A stretch of DNA of 57,387 bases, from the NCBI RefSeq assembly GCF_000495915.1, contig NZ_AOFQ01000073.1, forward strand, positions 1-57,387, read 5' to 3'. The DNA comes from Stutzerimonas chloritidismutans AW-1. Lineage in GTDB: Bacteria; Pseudomonadota; Gammaproteobacteria; Pseudomonadales; Pseudomonadaceae. The translations under genes and the position numbers were made by a program. The notes under the pieces were generated by a model. It saw only the letters and a list, made by a program, of their open reading frames with translations. It was not told where the DNA came from and did no database searches. Within the stretch, counting starts at the first letter, position 1. Each line of letters begins with the position of its first letter. Of the stretch, positions 41,083-49,645 are shown one piece after another.

Positions 41083-41116
41083 GCGGCGCCTCCGTACCGG
41101 TGTGGTGCGGCCGGTT

Positions 41117-41140
41117 TGCGCGCAAGCTCGCTCCTACAAG
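41117..41140. repeat. REP-like element between exonuclease and ligase genes
   Basis: GCGCGCAAGCTCGCTCCTAC matches the core of the common pseudomonad REP (GCGAGCAAGCTCGCTCCTAC with small changes). It is a single copy in the 79-base gap between the exonuclease stop and the ligase start. Confidence 0.65.
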
Positions 41141-41161
41141 GCGGGGTGGTGATCCGCCTAG

Positions 41162-42197
41162 TCATTCGGGCTCCTGGGTGTTCGCGTCGTCTTCTTCGCC
41201 ATATTCGGTCTCGAAGGCCTGCGCATCGAGCCCGCGCATCTCACGCAGATAACGGACCAGGATCGGAACGGAACCGTGGGTGACCATCACCCGCTCGGCG
41301 CCGGTCTGCTCGATGGCCCAGAGCAGGCCCGGCCAGTCGGCGTGATCGGAGAGCACGAAGCCGCGGTCGACACCACGCCTACGGCGGGGGGCGCGCCACA
41401 ACATCCATGCCGCGCAACATCATCCAACCGCTGGCGAAGGCATCGGCATAGTCACCGAAACGGCGCATCCAGGTGCTGCCGCCAGCCGACGGCGGGGCGA
41501 GGATGATGGCATGCTTCAGGCGAGGTTCGCCCTTTTTCAGGTCGCCGGCATAAACGGTCGGTGGAAGATAGACGCCGCCTTCGCGATAGACCTTGTTCAG
41601 TGGCTCCACCGCGCCATGGACGACGATGGTGCCGATGCTTTCATCCAAGCCGTGAAGGATGCGCTGCGCCTTGCCGAAGGCGTAGCAGAACAGCACCGAG
41701 GCGCGCCCGGCTGCGGCGTTGGCGCGCCACCAGTCATTGATGTCGCGGAATATCTCGGCCTGGGACGGCCATTTGTAGATCGGCAAACCGAAGGTCGATT
41801 CGGTAATGAAGGTGTGGCAGCGCACCGGCTCGAACGGGGCGCAGGTGCCGTCCGGCTCGACCTTGTAGTCGCCTGAGGCCACCCAGACCTCGCCCTTGTA
41901 TTCCAGTCGCACCTGAGCCGAGCCGAGCACATGGCCGGCCGGGTGGAAGCTGAGCTTTACGCCGTGATGTTCGATGGACTCACCGTAGGCCAGCGTTTGC
42001 AGCGGCACATCGGCGGCGATGCGTGAACGCAGAATGCCTTCGCTGTCGCTTGAAGCCAGGTAATGGCCCATGCCCCAGCGCGCGTGGTCGCCGTGGGCGT
42101 GGGTGATGACGGCGCGATCGACCGGACGCCAGGGATCGATGTAGAAATCACCGGGTGGGCAGTAGAGGCCTTCGGGACGAGCAACGACAAGATCCAT
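41162..42197 (-). pseudogene. Ligase-associated MBL-fold DNA exonuclease, frameshifted
   Basis: This gene should encode an exonuclease of about 345 residues with a metallo-beta-lactamase fold, the first gene of the repair operon. The ATG at 42197 begins MDLVVARPEGLYCPPGDFYI. The metal motif H33-A-H35-G-D37-H38 and GHVLGSAQVRLE are intact. At about 41386-41391 a run of six G (six C on the coding strand) shifts the frame. The reading from 42197 stops at 41379 after 272 codons, while the missing end (RRRRGVDRGFVLSDHADWPG through the acidic tail) continues in another frame to 41162. Removing one base restores one frame. The lost part holds the SDHADW histidine that the fold needs. A sequencing error in the homopolymer is as likely as a real mutation. 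Confidence 0.85.
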
Positions 42198-42231
42198 GAC
42201 GACTGGCAGTTCGATGGGCTTGCAGGGTTGG

Positions 42232-42267
42232 AGCCCGGCGAGGCGTTTGGAGTTCGCTCGCCGGGCT
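42232..42267. repeat. Perfect 11-base inverted repeat between fadE and the exonuclease
   Basis: AGCCCGGCGAG (42232-42242) pairs with CTCGCCGGGCT (42257-42267) around a 14-base loop, 18 bases after the fadE stop. There is no T tract on either side, so it is more likely a REP-like hairpin or a weak end signal for fadE than a classical terminator. Confidence 0.65.
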
Positions 42268-42285
42268 ACCGGGGCTGATCGGGAA

Positions 42286-44730
42286 TCAGCGGATTCGTCC
42301 TTCCTGCAACTCCAGGTCCTCCTTGGCGAAGTCGTCCACGTCGATGACTTTGCGCCGTGCGAGTTCTGCCATCTGCAGCTGCTCGGCCTCCACGGCATCT
42401 ATGACGCCGGCAGCCAGCGCAGCATCGATCGAACTTTCGCCAGCGGCCGGCATCACCGCGCCGGACTTGAGCGCCTTGGCCAGCTTCTTCGCTGCGTCCT
42501 GGCTGGTGGCGAGGATTTCGAAAGCGTGCTTCAGCGCGCCGAGCGGCTGCTCGGGATCCTGCGGGCGGTACATGCCATCGAGGATGCGCTCCAAAGCCGG
42601 ATCGCCTTCCGGGCGGCCGAGGAGGGCGGCGACCTCGGCGTCCAGGACGTCGGACGGCCCCTTGTGGCGCGCACCGAAGGGGAACACCAGAGCATGCAGC
42701 AGGTGCCCGAGAATGCGGTTGGGGAAGTTGGCCAGCACGTCCTGCAGGGCGGATTCGGCCTTCTCCAGGCAATCCTCCAGCGCCCAGCGCAGCAGCGGTT
42801 CCTGGTCGGTCGGATGGCCGAGGTCATGGAACTGCTTGAGCGCTGCAGAGGCGAGGTAGAGATGGCTGAGCACGTCGCCCAGCCGCGCCGACAGCCGCTC
42901 GCGACGCTTGAGCTCACCGCCGAGCAGCATCATCGACAGATCGGCCAGCATCGCGAATGCCGCGGCGATGCGATTGAGCGCCCGGAAGTAGGGTTGCGTG
43001 ACGCTCGTCCCCGGCACACGCCCCATCAGACCGAAGCTCAGACCCAGCAGCAGGGTACTGGCCGTGTTGCTGACGGCGAAGCCGATGTGTTGCATCAACA
43101 GGTCATCGAATTTCACAACAGCGGCTTCACGATCCGGCTCGTGGACCAGCTCCATTTCGCGCAGCACGAACGGATGGCAGCGGATTGCGCCCTGGCCGAA
43201 GATCATCAGGTTGCGCGAGAGGATGTTGGCACCTTCCACGGTGATGGAGATCGGCGCCGACAGCCACAGGCGTCCGAGGTAATTGTTCGGGCCGAGGATG
43301 ATGCCCTTGCCGCCGTGGATATCCATGGCGTCGGTGATGCAGGCACGGCCGCGTTCGGTGAGGTGGTACTTGAGAATCGCCGAGAGCACCGAGGGCTTTT
43401 CGCCCAGGTCGACGGCGTTGGCGGTGAGAATACGCGCCGCGTCCATCAGCCAGGCGTTGCCGCCAATGCGCGCCAGCGGCTCCTGAATGCCTTCGAAGGC
43501 GGCCAGTGGCACGTTGAACTGCTCGCGGACTTGCGCATAGCGACCGCTCACGTAGCTGCAGACTTTGGCGGCGCTGGTGCCGGTCGCCGGCAGGGAGATC
43601 GAGCGGCCGACCGAGAGGCAGTTCATCAGCATCATCCAGCCTTTGCCGATCATGTCTCGACCACCGATGATGGCTTCCAGCGGCACGAAGACATCCTTGC
43701 CCCAGTTCGGCCCGTTCATGAAGGCAGCGCCCAGCGGAAGGTGGCGACGGCCGATCTCGACGCCGGGCGTGTCGGTGGGGATCAGCGCCAGACTGATGCC
43801 GAGTTCTTCCTCATCGCCCAGCAAGTGATCCGGATCGTAGGTCTTGAAAGCTACGCCGAGCAGGGTCGCCACCGGGCCGAGGGTGATGTAGCGCTTCTCC
43901 CAGTTCAGCCGCATACCGAGCACTTCTTCGCCCTGCCATTGGCCGCGGCAGATCACGCCGCTGTCGTTCATGGCGCCGGCGTCGGAGCCGGCATATGGTC
44001 CGGTCAGGGCAAAGCAGGGAATGTCGGTGCCATTGGCCAGGCGCGGCAGGTAGTGGTTGCGCTGCTCATCGGTGCCGTAGTGCATCAGCAGCTCGGCCGG
44101 ACCGAGAGAGTTGGGCACCATCACGGTGCTGGCCAGGTCACCGCTGCGGGTGGCGAGTTTCATCACGATCTGCGAGTGGGCGTAGGCGGAGAAGCCCTTG
44201 CCGCCGTATTCCTTGGGGATGATCAGGGCGAAGAAGCCTTCGGCCTTGATGTAGTCCCAGGCGGCGGGCGGCAGGTCCATGCGCTGGGCGATATCCCATT
44301 CGCTGACCAGGGCGCAGAGGGTTTCGGTAGGGCCGTCGAGAAAGGCCTGTTCTTCATCCGTAAGGCGCGCCTTCGGATAGCCGAGCAGGGTGTCCCAGTC
44401 CGGCCGGCCGCTGAACAGCTCGCCGTCCCACCAGACGGTGCCGGCGTCGATGGCGTCGCGCTCGGTGGCGGAAATCGGCGGTAGCACCTTCTTGAACCAG
44501 TCGAACATCGGCCCGCTGAAGTACTTGCGGCGCACGTCTGCGACCAATAGAGGCACCGCAATGGCGATCAAGGCGAGCCAGAGCAGGAATACCACCACCC
44601 CGGAGGTGTCGGCAGCGGTCATGAAGACCAGGTAGGTGGCGACGATCACCAGTGCCGGCACCGGCGACAGGCGCAGGTGGGCGATTACGGCAATGCCGAG
44701 CAGTAGAACCAGCAACCAGAGCAGCGTCAT
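42286..44730 (-). CDS. fadE: Acyl-CoA dehydrogenase FadE
   Basis: This 814-residue inner-membrane-associated flavoenzyme catalyses the first step of fatty-acid beta-oxidation. The N-terminus has two transmembrane helices (about 3-20 and 27-66, separated by a short turn), typical of FadE and absent from soluble acyl-CoA dehydrogenases. The dehydrogenase core spans about 130-560, with LALTGPYAGSDAGAM, EKRYITLGPVA and MNCLSVGRSISLPA. The DUF1974 C-terminal extension begins near LVHEPDREAAVVKFDDLL. The length matches E. coli FadE (814). A hairpin at 42232-42267 lies just after the stop. Upstream, the mscS-type gene ends 114 bases away. Confidence 0.95.
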   Translation of the reverse strand: MTLLWLLVLLLGIAVIAHLRLSPVPALVIVATYLVFMTAADTSGVVVFLLWLALIAIAVPLLVADVRRKYFSGPMFDWFKKVLPPISATERDAIDAGTVWWDGELFSGRPDWDTLLGYPKARLTDEEQAFLDGPTETLCALVSEWDIAQRMDLPPAAWDYIKAEGFFALIIPKEYGGKGFSAYAHSQIVMKLATRSGDLASTVMVPNSLGPAELLMHYGTDEQRNHYLPRLANGTDIPCFALTGPYAGSDAGAMNDSGVICRGQWQGEEVLGMRLNWEKRYITLGPVATLLGVAFKTYDPDHLLGDEEELGISLALIPTDTPGVEIGRRHLPLGAAFMNGPNWGKDVFVPLEAIIGGRDMIGKGWMMLMNCLSVGRSISLPATGTSAAKVCSYVSGRYAQVREQFNVPLAAFEGIQEPLARIGGNAWLMDAARILTANAVDLGEKPSVLSAILKYHLTERGRACITDAMDIHGGKGIILGPNNYLGRLWLSAPISITVEGANILSRNLMIFGQGAIRCHPFVLREMELVHEPDREAAVVKFDDLLMQHIGFAVSNTASTLLLGLSFGLMGRVPGTSVTQPYFRALNRIAAAFAMLADLSMMLLGGELKRRERLSARLGDVLSHLYLASAALKQFHDLGHPTDQEPLLRWALEDCLEKAESALQDVLANFPNRILGHLLHALVFPFGARHKGPSDVLDAEVAALLGRPEGDPALERILDGMYRPQDPEQPLGALKHAFEILATSQDAAKKLAKALKSGAVMPAAGESSIDAALAAGVIDAVEAEQLQMAELARRKVIDVDDFAKEDLELQEGRIR

Positions 44731-44843
44731 GAGTCTTATCCTTTCAGGTTCGAACAGCTTCCGTCTTCAGCATAGGCGCTTGCGCCGCTGCAGCGAAGGG
44801 ACGAGGTGTCGCCGCCGGCCAACGGGCGGCGACGGGGGATGGT

Positions 44844-45983
44844 TCAGCTCGGCCGGGCGCCGAGCATTTGCGTGTCGGCATCGTCGGCGTTCTGGTTGGC
44901 TGCCGGCTTTTCCTGCGGCACGCCGGCAACATTGATTTCCGGCAATCGCCCACCGATGAATTCGATGCTGCGGGTGGGGAAGGCGAACTGCACGTCCATG
45001 TCGCGAATGCCCTGCAGCAGGGCGAGGTTGATCGCCTGCTGGGTGTCCATGTACTTGTTGTAGTCCGAGACCTGCATGATGTAGACGACCTCGAAGGTCA
45101 GCTGGCTGTCGTCGAAGCCGAGGAAATGCGCGCGGTCGAACTTCGCCACTTCGATGCCTTCGATGATGCGCTTCACCAGTTCTGCCACCTCTTTCACCTT
45201 TTCGGTTGGCGTGTCGTAGGTGATGCCGAACTTGAAGACGATCCGCCGCGTGTTCATGCGCTTGTAGTTGTGCACGATCTGCCGCAACAGGTCGGCGTTG
45301 GATACGACCACCTGTTCGCCGCTGAGGGCGCGAATGCGCGTGGTTTTCAGGCCGATGTGCTCGATGTTGCCGGCCACCTCGCCGAATACCACGAAGTCAC
45401 CGATCTCGAACGGCTTGTCCACGCCGATGGACAGCGAGGCGAAGATGTCGCTGAGCAGCGTCTGTACTGCCAGGGCGATGGCGATACCGCCAACTCCGAG
45501 GCTGGCGACCATGGCGGTGATGTCGACACCCAGGTTGGCGAGGATCGATAGCAGCATCATGGTCCAGACCACGATACGGATCATGATGCCGATGATGGTG
45601 GTGGTGACCGGATTGCGGGCCTTGCCGTCGCGGGTCAGGCTCTCCATCCACAGGCGCACGCCGGTGTCCATCCACAGCGCGAACTGGAACGCGAGGGCGA
45701 TGAACCAGCCGTGGGACATTGTCGATTCCCAGCGAGGCGACAGTTCGACCGTCTTCAGTGCGATCAGTAGCGAGAACGCCAGGATCAGCAGATTGCTGGT
45801 GCGTGAAAGCAGTTCGGCGGCGATACCGATGAACTTGGTCTTGGACCCGGTGGCGAGCTTGTTGAGGCGCCTGGTGACGATCCCGAGGATGGTGCGCAGA
45901 ACCAGGTAGCTGACGATGGTGATGCCCAGCACGATCGCCAGGTTGATCCAGAGTGTCTCGTTGAGCAGGGCGTCCCAGTTCAT
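44844..45983 (-). CDS. MscS-family mechanosensitive ion channel
   Basis: This 379-residue inner-membrane channel opens under membrane tension to release solutes on osmotic downshock. Hydrophobic helices are at about 10-32, 53-73, 90-110 and 130-160. They are followed by the pore helix and beta domain, with the family motif ASLGVGGIAIALAVQTLLSDIFASLSIGVDKPFEIGDFVV (in parts). The pore-lining Gly/Ala repeat GVGGIAIALA is intact. The C-terminal domain has ERVKVGGKRPEIN-like strands and ends in a disordered acidic tail. It is longer than E. coli MscS (286) because of extra N-terminal helices, as in YnaI/YbdG-type channels. Confidence 0.93.
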   Translation of the reverse strand: MNWDALLNETLWINLAIVLGITIVSYLVLRTILGIVTRRLNKLATGSKTKFIGIAAELLSRTSNLLILAFSLLIALKTVELSPRWESTMSHGWFIALAFQFALWMDTGVRLWMESLTRDGKARNPVTTTIIGIMIRIVVWTMMLLSILANLGVDITAMVASLGVGGIAIALAVQTLLSDIFASLSIGVDKPFEIGDFVVFGEVAGNIEHIGLKTTRIRALSGEQVVVSNADLLRQIVHNYKRMNTRRIVFKFGITYDTPTEKVKEVAELVKRIIEGIEVAKFDRAHFLGFDDSQLTFEVVYIMQVSDYNKYMDTQQAINLALLQGIRDMDVQFAFPTRSIEFIGGRLPEINVAGVPQEKPAANQNADDADTQMLGARPS

Positions 45984-46102
45984 CCATATCCTCCGACAAG
46001 GGTGCGCATGATGCGGCGAAGACCACGTTTTTCAGTGGCCCTTGCTGCTCATAAGTTCCCTAGTTGGCGGTCGGGCGGGGGGAGGTGAGGCAGTCCGTGG
46101 TG

Positions 46103-46459
46103 TCAGTTGCTCGGCAATATCGAAGCAAGTTCGTGATAAGCGCCGGCGTTGATCACCTGGCTGTAGCCGAGCTTCTCCAGGACCTCTTGCGCGGCCGACG
46201 AGCGCCTGCCGCTGCGGCAGTAGACCACCACCGGCGTATCCTTTTCCGGCACCAGGGTGCCGATTCGACCTGCAAGGTCTGGAGTCTCAATGCGCGTCGC
46301 GCCCTTTAGCGCACCCTGGGCGAATTCCTCCGCGGTACGCACATCAATCAGCACAGCATCGGGTCGTTGCAACGTCTGGACGGCGGTGCGCTGCTCGATT
46401 TCACCTGCCGTTGCGGCGGTGCTCAAGGCGAGTAACAGGAAAACGGCGGTCGTGCGCAT
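46103..46459 (-). CDS. Periplasmic rhodanese-like protein
   Basis: This 118-residue single-domain rhodanese carries a signal peptide (MRTTAVFLLLALSTAATA), so it acts outside the cytoplasm. The domain has VLIDVRTAEEFAQGALKGAT and the active-site loop VVYCRSGRRSS, with catalytic C81 that carries a persulfide in sulfur transfer. It is similar to PspE-type proteins. The gene follows a 31-codon membrane peptide on the same strand, 33 bases upstream, so the two may be co-transcribed. The physiological sulfur donor and acceptor are unknown. Confidence 0.9.
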   Translation of the reverse strand: MRTTAVFLLLALSTAATAGEIEQRTAVQTLQRPDAVLIDVRTAEEFAQGALKGATRIETPDLAGRIGTLVPEKDTPVVVYCRSGRRSSAAQEVLEKLGYSQVINAGAYHELASILPSN

Positions 46460-46492
46460 GGATGTTTCCTCACGGCGCGCCGGTGGGCGCGC

Positions 46493-46588
46493 TCAGCTGA
46501 ATATGCGAGTCAGGTTGGGCAGGATCAGAATCACTGCCGTGGCAATGACGATCAGTGTCGCCTGCCGAAATTTCTTCTGCTTGAGCAT
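46493..46588 (-). CDS. 31-residue single-span membrane peptide
   Basis: An ATG at 46588 preceded by AAAAGG (spacing seven) opens a 32-codon frame. It encodes a short basic start (MLKQKKFRQ) followed by about 17 hydrophobic residues (ATLIVIATAVILILPNL) and a polar end (TRIFS). This is the layout of a small inner-membrane protein with its basic side in the cytoplasm. It sits 33 bases upstream of the rhodanese gene on the same strand. It is too short to judge by coding statistics. Confidence 0.55.
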   Translation of the reverse strand: MLKQKKFRQATLIVIATAVILILPNLTRIFS

Positions 46589-46812
46589 GACATGGCCTTT
46601 TATTCTTGTGTGTAGCGATTATCGCCTTGCCGAAGGGGCGGAGACGGTACGTGACCGCGGATTTCCAGAATCCGACGCCGGTAAACGAGACGTGCCGGAC
46701 ATTCGCCCAGACTCAAGAGAAAGCAATTTCCGCACCAGCGAACGCTTCCAGCGATGGAGCTGGTCGCTTCTTTTGGTTGTCTTCCGTTTTACACCGCATC
46801 GGAGGACGGACA

Positions 46813-47325
46813 ATGAACAAGCCGAAGTTACCGCTAGTACTGTTACTCACTGCCATTTCCAGCGCTGCCTTGGCGCAGCAGGAGGGCATGACACTGCAGC
46901 AGGAGCGTGACCAGATGGGTGCCGATTTGGAAGAAAATCGCCAGCAGATCGGTCGCGATATCAACCGTATCCGTGAGCCGGGCACCACTCGGGAGCAGAC
47001 GCCTGGTATCAACCGAGGGGGCGTGCAGAGTGATGCGTACAACCCCCGACCCAACGTTCCGGGTGCCACGAACCCGCCGACCGGGACCGGTTTGCCGAGT
47101 CCGCAGAACAATGTCCGCCAGCCGAACGGTGGCGTGGGCGCGAATCCTGCTCCGGGCACCACCCAGCCGCAGACCGCTCCGGGTGGTGCCAATGGAAACG
47201 CTAATCAGGGCGGCGTCACACCGCCGGGTGGAATCGGAACAGGTAGCGGTAACGGTGCAGGCGGAGCCAGCAGCGGCGGTGCGGCCAGCGGCGGCGCAAC
47301 GGGTGGCGCCGCCGGCCAGCGATGA
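46813..47325 (+). CDS. Exported Gly/Pro-rich low-complexity protein
   Basis: This 170-residue precursor has a signal peptide (MNKPKLPLVLLLTAISSAALA) and then a short charged helical segment (MTLQQERDQMGADLEENRQQIGRD, in parts). The rest is a disordered Gly/Asn/Pro/Gln tract ending in repeats of GGA-type residues (GASSGGAASGGATGG). No enzyme domain is present. It may be a surface or periplasmic spacer protein. The ATG at 46813 has a strong ribosome-binding site (GGAGGACGG). It is divergent from the membrane peptide at 46588, with 224 bases between them that hold no obvious gene. Confidence 0.8.
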   Translation: MNKPKLPLVLLLTAISSAALAQQEGMTLQQERDQMGADLEENRQQIGRDINRIREPGTTREQTPGINRGGVQSDAYNPRPNVPGATNPPTGTGLPSPQNNVRQPNGGVGANPAPGTTQPQTAPGGANGNANQGGVTPPGGIGTGSGNGAGGASSGGAASGGATGGAAGQR

Positions 47326-47337
47326 GTCGGCCGGCGT

Positions 47338-47777
47338 TCAGCTGGTGGTGTCGCCGCTGCTCAGAAGTCTCAGGGTGGCCGGATCGGGCTGACCGTCAAA
47401 GAAGGCTTGCAGCGCCTGCTCGAACTGGGCGGCGTCTGGCGCTACATGGGCGAAGAGGGTCATGCAGGAGTGAAACTTCAGGTCGTCTGGGCTTCCCAGA
47501 ATCTGCTGTGCGCTGTTGCGGTGATGCCCTAGCATCGCCTCGGTGCAGGCCAGCAGACGTGGCCCAGCAGCGGATGCTGCAGATAGGCTTCAGCCTCGGC
47601 TCGGCCCGAAATCGCGTAGCGCTGTGCCATGGCGCTGCGGCCAAGCCCCTGCAGCTGCGGAAAGATGAACCACATCCAGTGCGTACGTTTGCGCCCGCTG
47701 CGCAGTTCTGCCAGCGCCTGCGGATACTGGAGTTGTTGCGCGTCGACGAAGCGCTGCAGGTGGTAGGGATCGGCCAT
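47338..47777 (-). pseudogene. DUF1810-family gene with a single-base frameshift
   Basis: This gene should encode a DUF1810 protein of about 146 residues. The ATG at 47777 begins MADPYHLQRFVDAQQLQYPQ, then RKRTHWMWFIFPQLQGLGRS and QRYAISGRAEAEAYLQHPLL. After HPLLG the frame ends in a stop at 47529. The expected continuation (PRLLACTEAMLGHHRNSAQQ, then ILGSPDDLKFHSCMTLFAHV to the end at 47338) is read in another frame. One extra G next to the GG at 47561-47562 would restore a single frame. The function of DUF1810 is not established. Since the rest is well conserved, a base-call error is likely. Confidence 0.85.
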
Positions 47778-47883
47778 GGAAGTGATTGCGGCATGAAAGG
47801 ACTGCGAGCAATCTGCAACAGGGCAGGCGGCACGACAATCGCTGACGGACGTATGGTGCCCTCGGATCTGGGCTCTAGAACGC

Positions 47884-47918
47884 AAAAAACCCCTGACTTC
47901 GGGGAAGTCAGGGGTTTT
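47884..47918 (-). terminator. Strong bidirectional hairpin terminator after tRNA-Ser
   Basis: A 15-base-pair stem (47886-47900 with 47904-47918) with A and T tracts on both sides lies 14 bases beyond the tRNA 3' end on the minus strand. It can also end transcription from the left. Confidence 0.92.
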
Positions 47919-47932
47919 GCTTGAATCGAATA

Positions 47933-48022
47933 TGGCGGTGAGGAAGGGATTCGAACCCTTGATACGATTTCTCGTATACACACTTTCCAGGCGTGCTCCT
48001 TCAACCGCTCGGACACCTCACC
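47933..48022 (-). tRNA. tRNA-Ser(GGA)
   Basis: This is a 90-nucleotide tRNA with a long variable arm, as expected for serine. The acceptor stem GGTGAGG pairs with CCTCACC, and the 3' CCA is encoded. The anticodon stem CACGC/GTGTG with loop CTGGAAA gives anticodon GGA, which reads UCC and UCU. The variable arm TACGAG-AAAT-CGTA and the T loop GGTTCGAATCC are intact. Confidence 0.96.
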
Positions 48023-48057
48023 GGATCGACGGAGGTTCATGTCCGTCGAGGCGCGCT

Positions 48058-48086
48058 AATGTAATCGAACCCTGTGCCTTTGGCAA
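48058..48086 (-). promoter_or_regulatory. Promoter of the tRNA-Ser gene
   Basis: Read on the minus strand, TTGCCA (48081-48086) and TACATT (48058-48063) are 17 bases apart, about 35 bases before the tRNA 5' end. The discriminator after the -10 is very GC-rich (GCGCGCC), as in stringently controlled stable-RNA promoters. Confidence 0.6.
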
Positions 48087-48228
48087 AAACTTTTTTAGCT
48101 TATTCATGCGCTTAACAAATTCGTCTCGCTCAGGTGACAGGCTGCACGTTCCGCTAGACTCCTGATTGCAGCCTTGGCCGATGCCTGGGTTATTTTGAAT
48201 AAGAAGCCGAGCGGAGCTCACCTGTTCC

Positions 48229-49515
48229 ATGAAACTGACAAGCAAGTCAGGTAAGCATATCGATACCTTGCTGGTGCCGACCCGGCGTCGGGTTGCTGTC
48301 GCCCGTCTGGAATTGGGTATGTACGTCTGCGAGCTGGATCGGCCGTGGAATGAAACGAACTTTGCGTTCCAGGGTTTTCCGCTGCTGAAGCCCGCCGAGA
48401 TACGCGCGCTACGCAGCTGTTGCGAGTATGTCTATGTCGACGATACGCGCAGAGTTCGCTTGCAGCACGATACGCCGGTTCCGGTCGTCGGGCCGCGTGT
48501 TCGCAAGCCGATAGAGCGACCGCAGCACGCGCTTTCGACCGAGGTGGAAGAGGCCCGCGCAGCCTATCTGGATGGCTCCCGCCTGATCGAACAGGTACTG
48601 GCCGACGTGCAGCATGGACGAGTGATCGACACCCGCGCATGCCATGGCGCCGTCAAGCGCAACCTGGCCAGCATGCTGCGCAATGAAAGCGCCATGCTCT
48701 GGCTGGTCCGGCTGAAGAACAAGGATCTCTACACCAGCCTGCACTGCTTGTCGGTGTCGATCATGGCGATGGGCTTCGGCAATCATCTCGGCCTGCAGGA
48801 CGACAAACTCCAGCTGCTGGGCATGGCGGGGGTGCTGCATGACGTCGGCAAGATGCGCATTGATCCGGAGATTCTCAACAAGCCCGGAAAGCTCACCGCG
48901 CAGGAGTTCGAGGTGATCAAGCGGCATCCGGTCTTCGGCCTGGAAGCGCTGCGGGCGCAACCCGGTATTCCGGAGGCTGCACTGCACGCCGCGTATGGCC
49001 ATCACGAGCGACTCGATGGCACTGGATATCCGCTGGGTTCGGGGCCGGCGCAGATTTCCTACATGACGCGCATCATCACCATTGTCGACGCTTTCGACGC
49101 CATTACCAGCCACCGGGCCTACGATTGCGCGCGTCCGGTGCAATCGGCCTTCGAGATCCTGCGCAGCGCCAGCGGCAGGCAGTTCGACGAGGACCTGGTG
49201 AGCGAATTCATCCGTTGGCTGGGAGCCTTCCCGGTGGGTACGCTCGTCGAGTTGCACACCGGCGAGGTCGCCGTGGTAGTGGAAAAACATCGGCAATACC
49301 AACTCCGCCCCCGTGTTGTGGTGTTGCGCGATGCCGCCAAGCAGCGCTGCACGCCGCGTTATCTGGATCTGGCGCAGATCACCGTGGACGAGGAGGGTGC
49401 GCCTTACCGGATATCCGTCGGTCTGCCGGATGGCTCTTTCGGGCTTCATCTCGCCGACCCCGAGCTACAGGCCATCCTGCACCCCGAGACACTGGCCGAC
49501 TTCGAATCGAGCTGA
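48229..49515 (+). CDS. HD-GYP cyclic-di-GMP phosphodiesterase (DUF3391)
   Basis: This 428-residue cytoplasmic protein degrades cyclic-di-GMP. An N-terminal DUF3391 domain (about 15-115: VARLELGMYVCELDRPW) precedes the HD-GYP domain (about 155-320). The metal ligands are H in SLHCLSVSIM, H-D in GVLHDVGK (HDxGK variant HDVGK), the HH pair in YGHHERLDGTGYP and the downstream IVDAFDAITSHRAY. The GYP motif is complete, so activity is likely. A C-terminal 110-residue extension (TLVELHTGEVAVVVEK) is also found in other pseudomonad members. The gene is divergent from tRNA-Ser. Confidence 0.92.
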   Translation: MKLTSKSGKHIDTLLVPTRRRVAVARLELGMYVCELDRPWNETNFAFQGFPLLKPAEIRALRSCCEYVYVDDTRRVRLQHDTPVPVVGPRVRKPIERPQHALSTEVEEARAAYLDGSRLIEQVLADVQHGRVIDTRACHGAVKRNLASMLRNESAMLWLVRLKNKDLYTSLHCLSVSIMAMGFGNHLGLQDDKLQLLGMAGVLHDVGKMRIDPEILNKPGKLTAQEFEVIKRHPVFGLEALRAQPGIPEAALHAAYGHHERLDGTGYPLGSGPAQISYMTRIITIVDAFDAITSHRAYDCARPVQSAFEILRSASGRQFDEDLVSEFIRWLGAFPVGTLVELHTGEVAVVVEKHRQYQLRPRVVVLRDAAKQRCTPRYLDLAQITVDEEGAPYRISVGLPDGSFGLHLADPELQAILHPETLADFESS

Positions 49516-49645
49516 TCCCTTCTGTACAGATACGTTTCGGTGCGGCTTTGACGCCTCTGGCGTGACCGGCCGGTCGGTCATCGCGCTTTACCTGAGCCTG
49601 AGCGCTGGGTAACGTCTGCCCACTTTAAAAACAAGGAATCTCGTC

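Noticed and set aside
42196..44484. 762-codon plus-strand open frame opposite fadE
   Set aside because: It is a shadow of fadE, rich in His/Gln/Arg in the way antisense frames are. No family motif is visible.
47884..48022. tRNA-Ser as an integration site with an adjacent island
   Set aside because: No integrase or direct repeat of the tRNA end is visible in the flanks; both sides carry ordinary genes.
48409..49449. Minus-strand frame opposite the HD-GYP gene
   Set aside because: Antisense shadow with no recognisable domain; the HD-GYP residues on the plus strand are intact.
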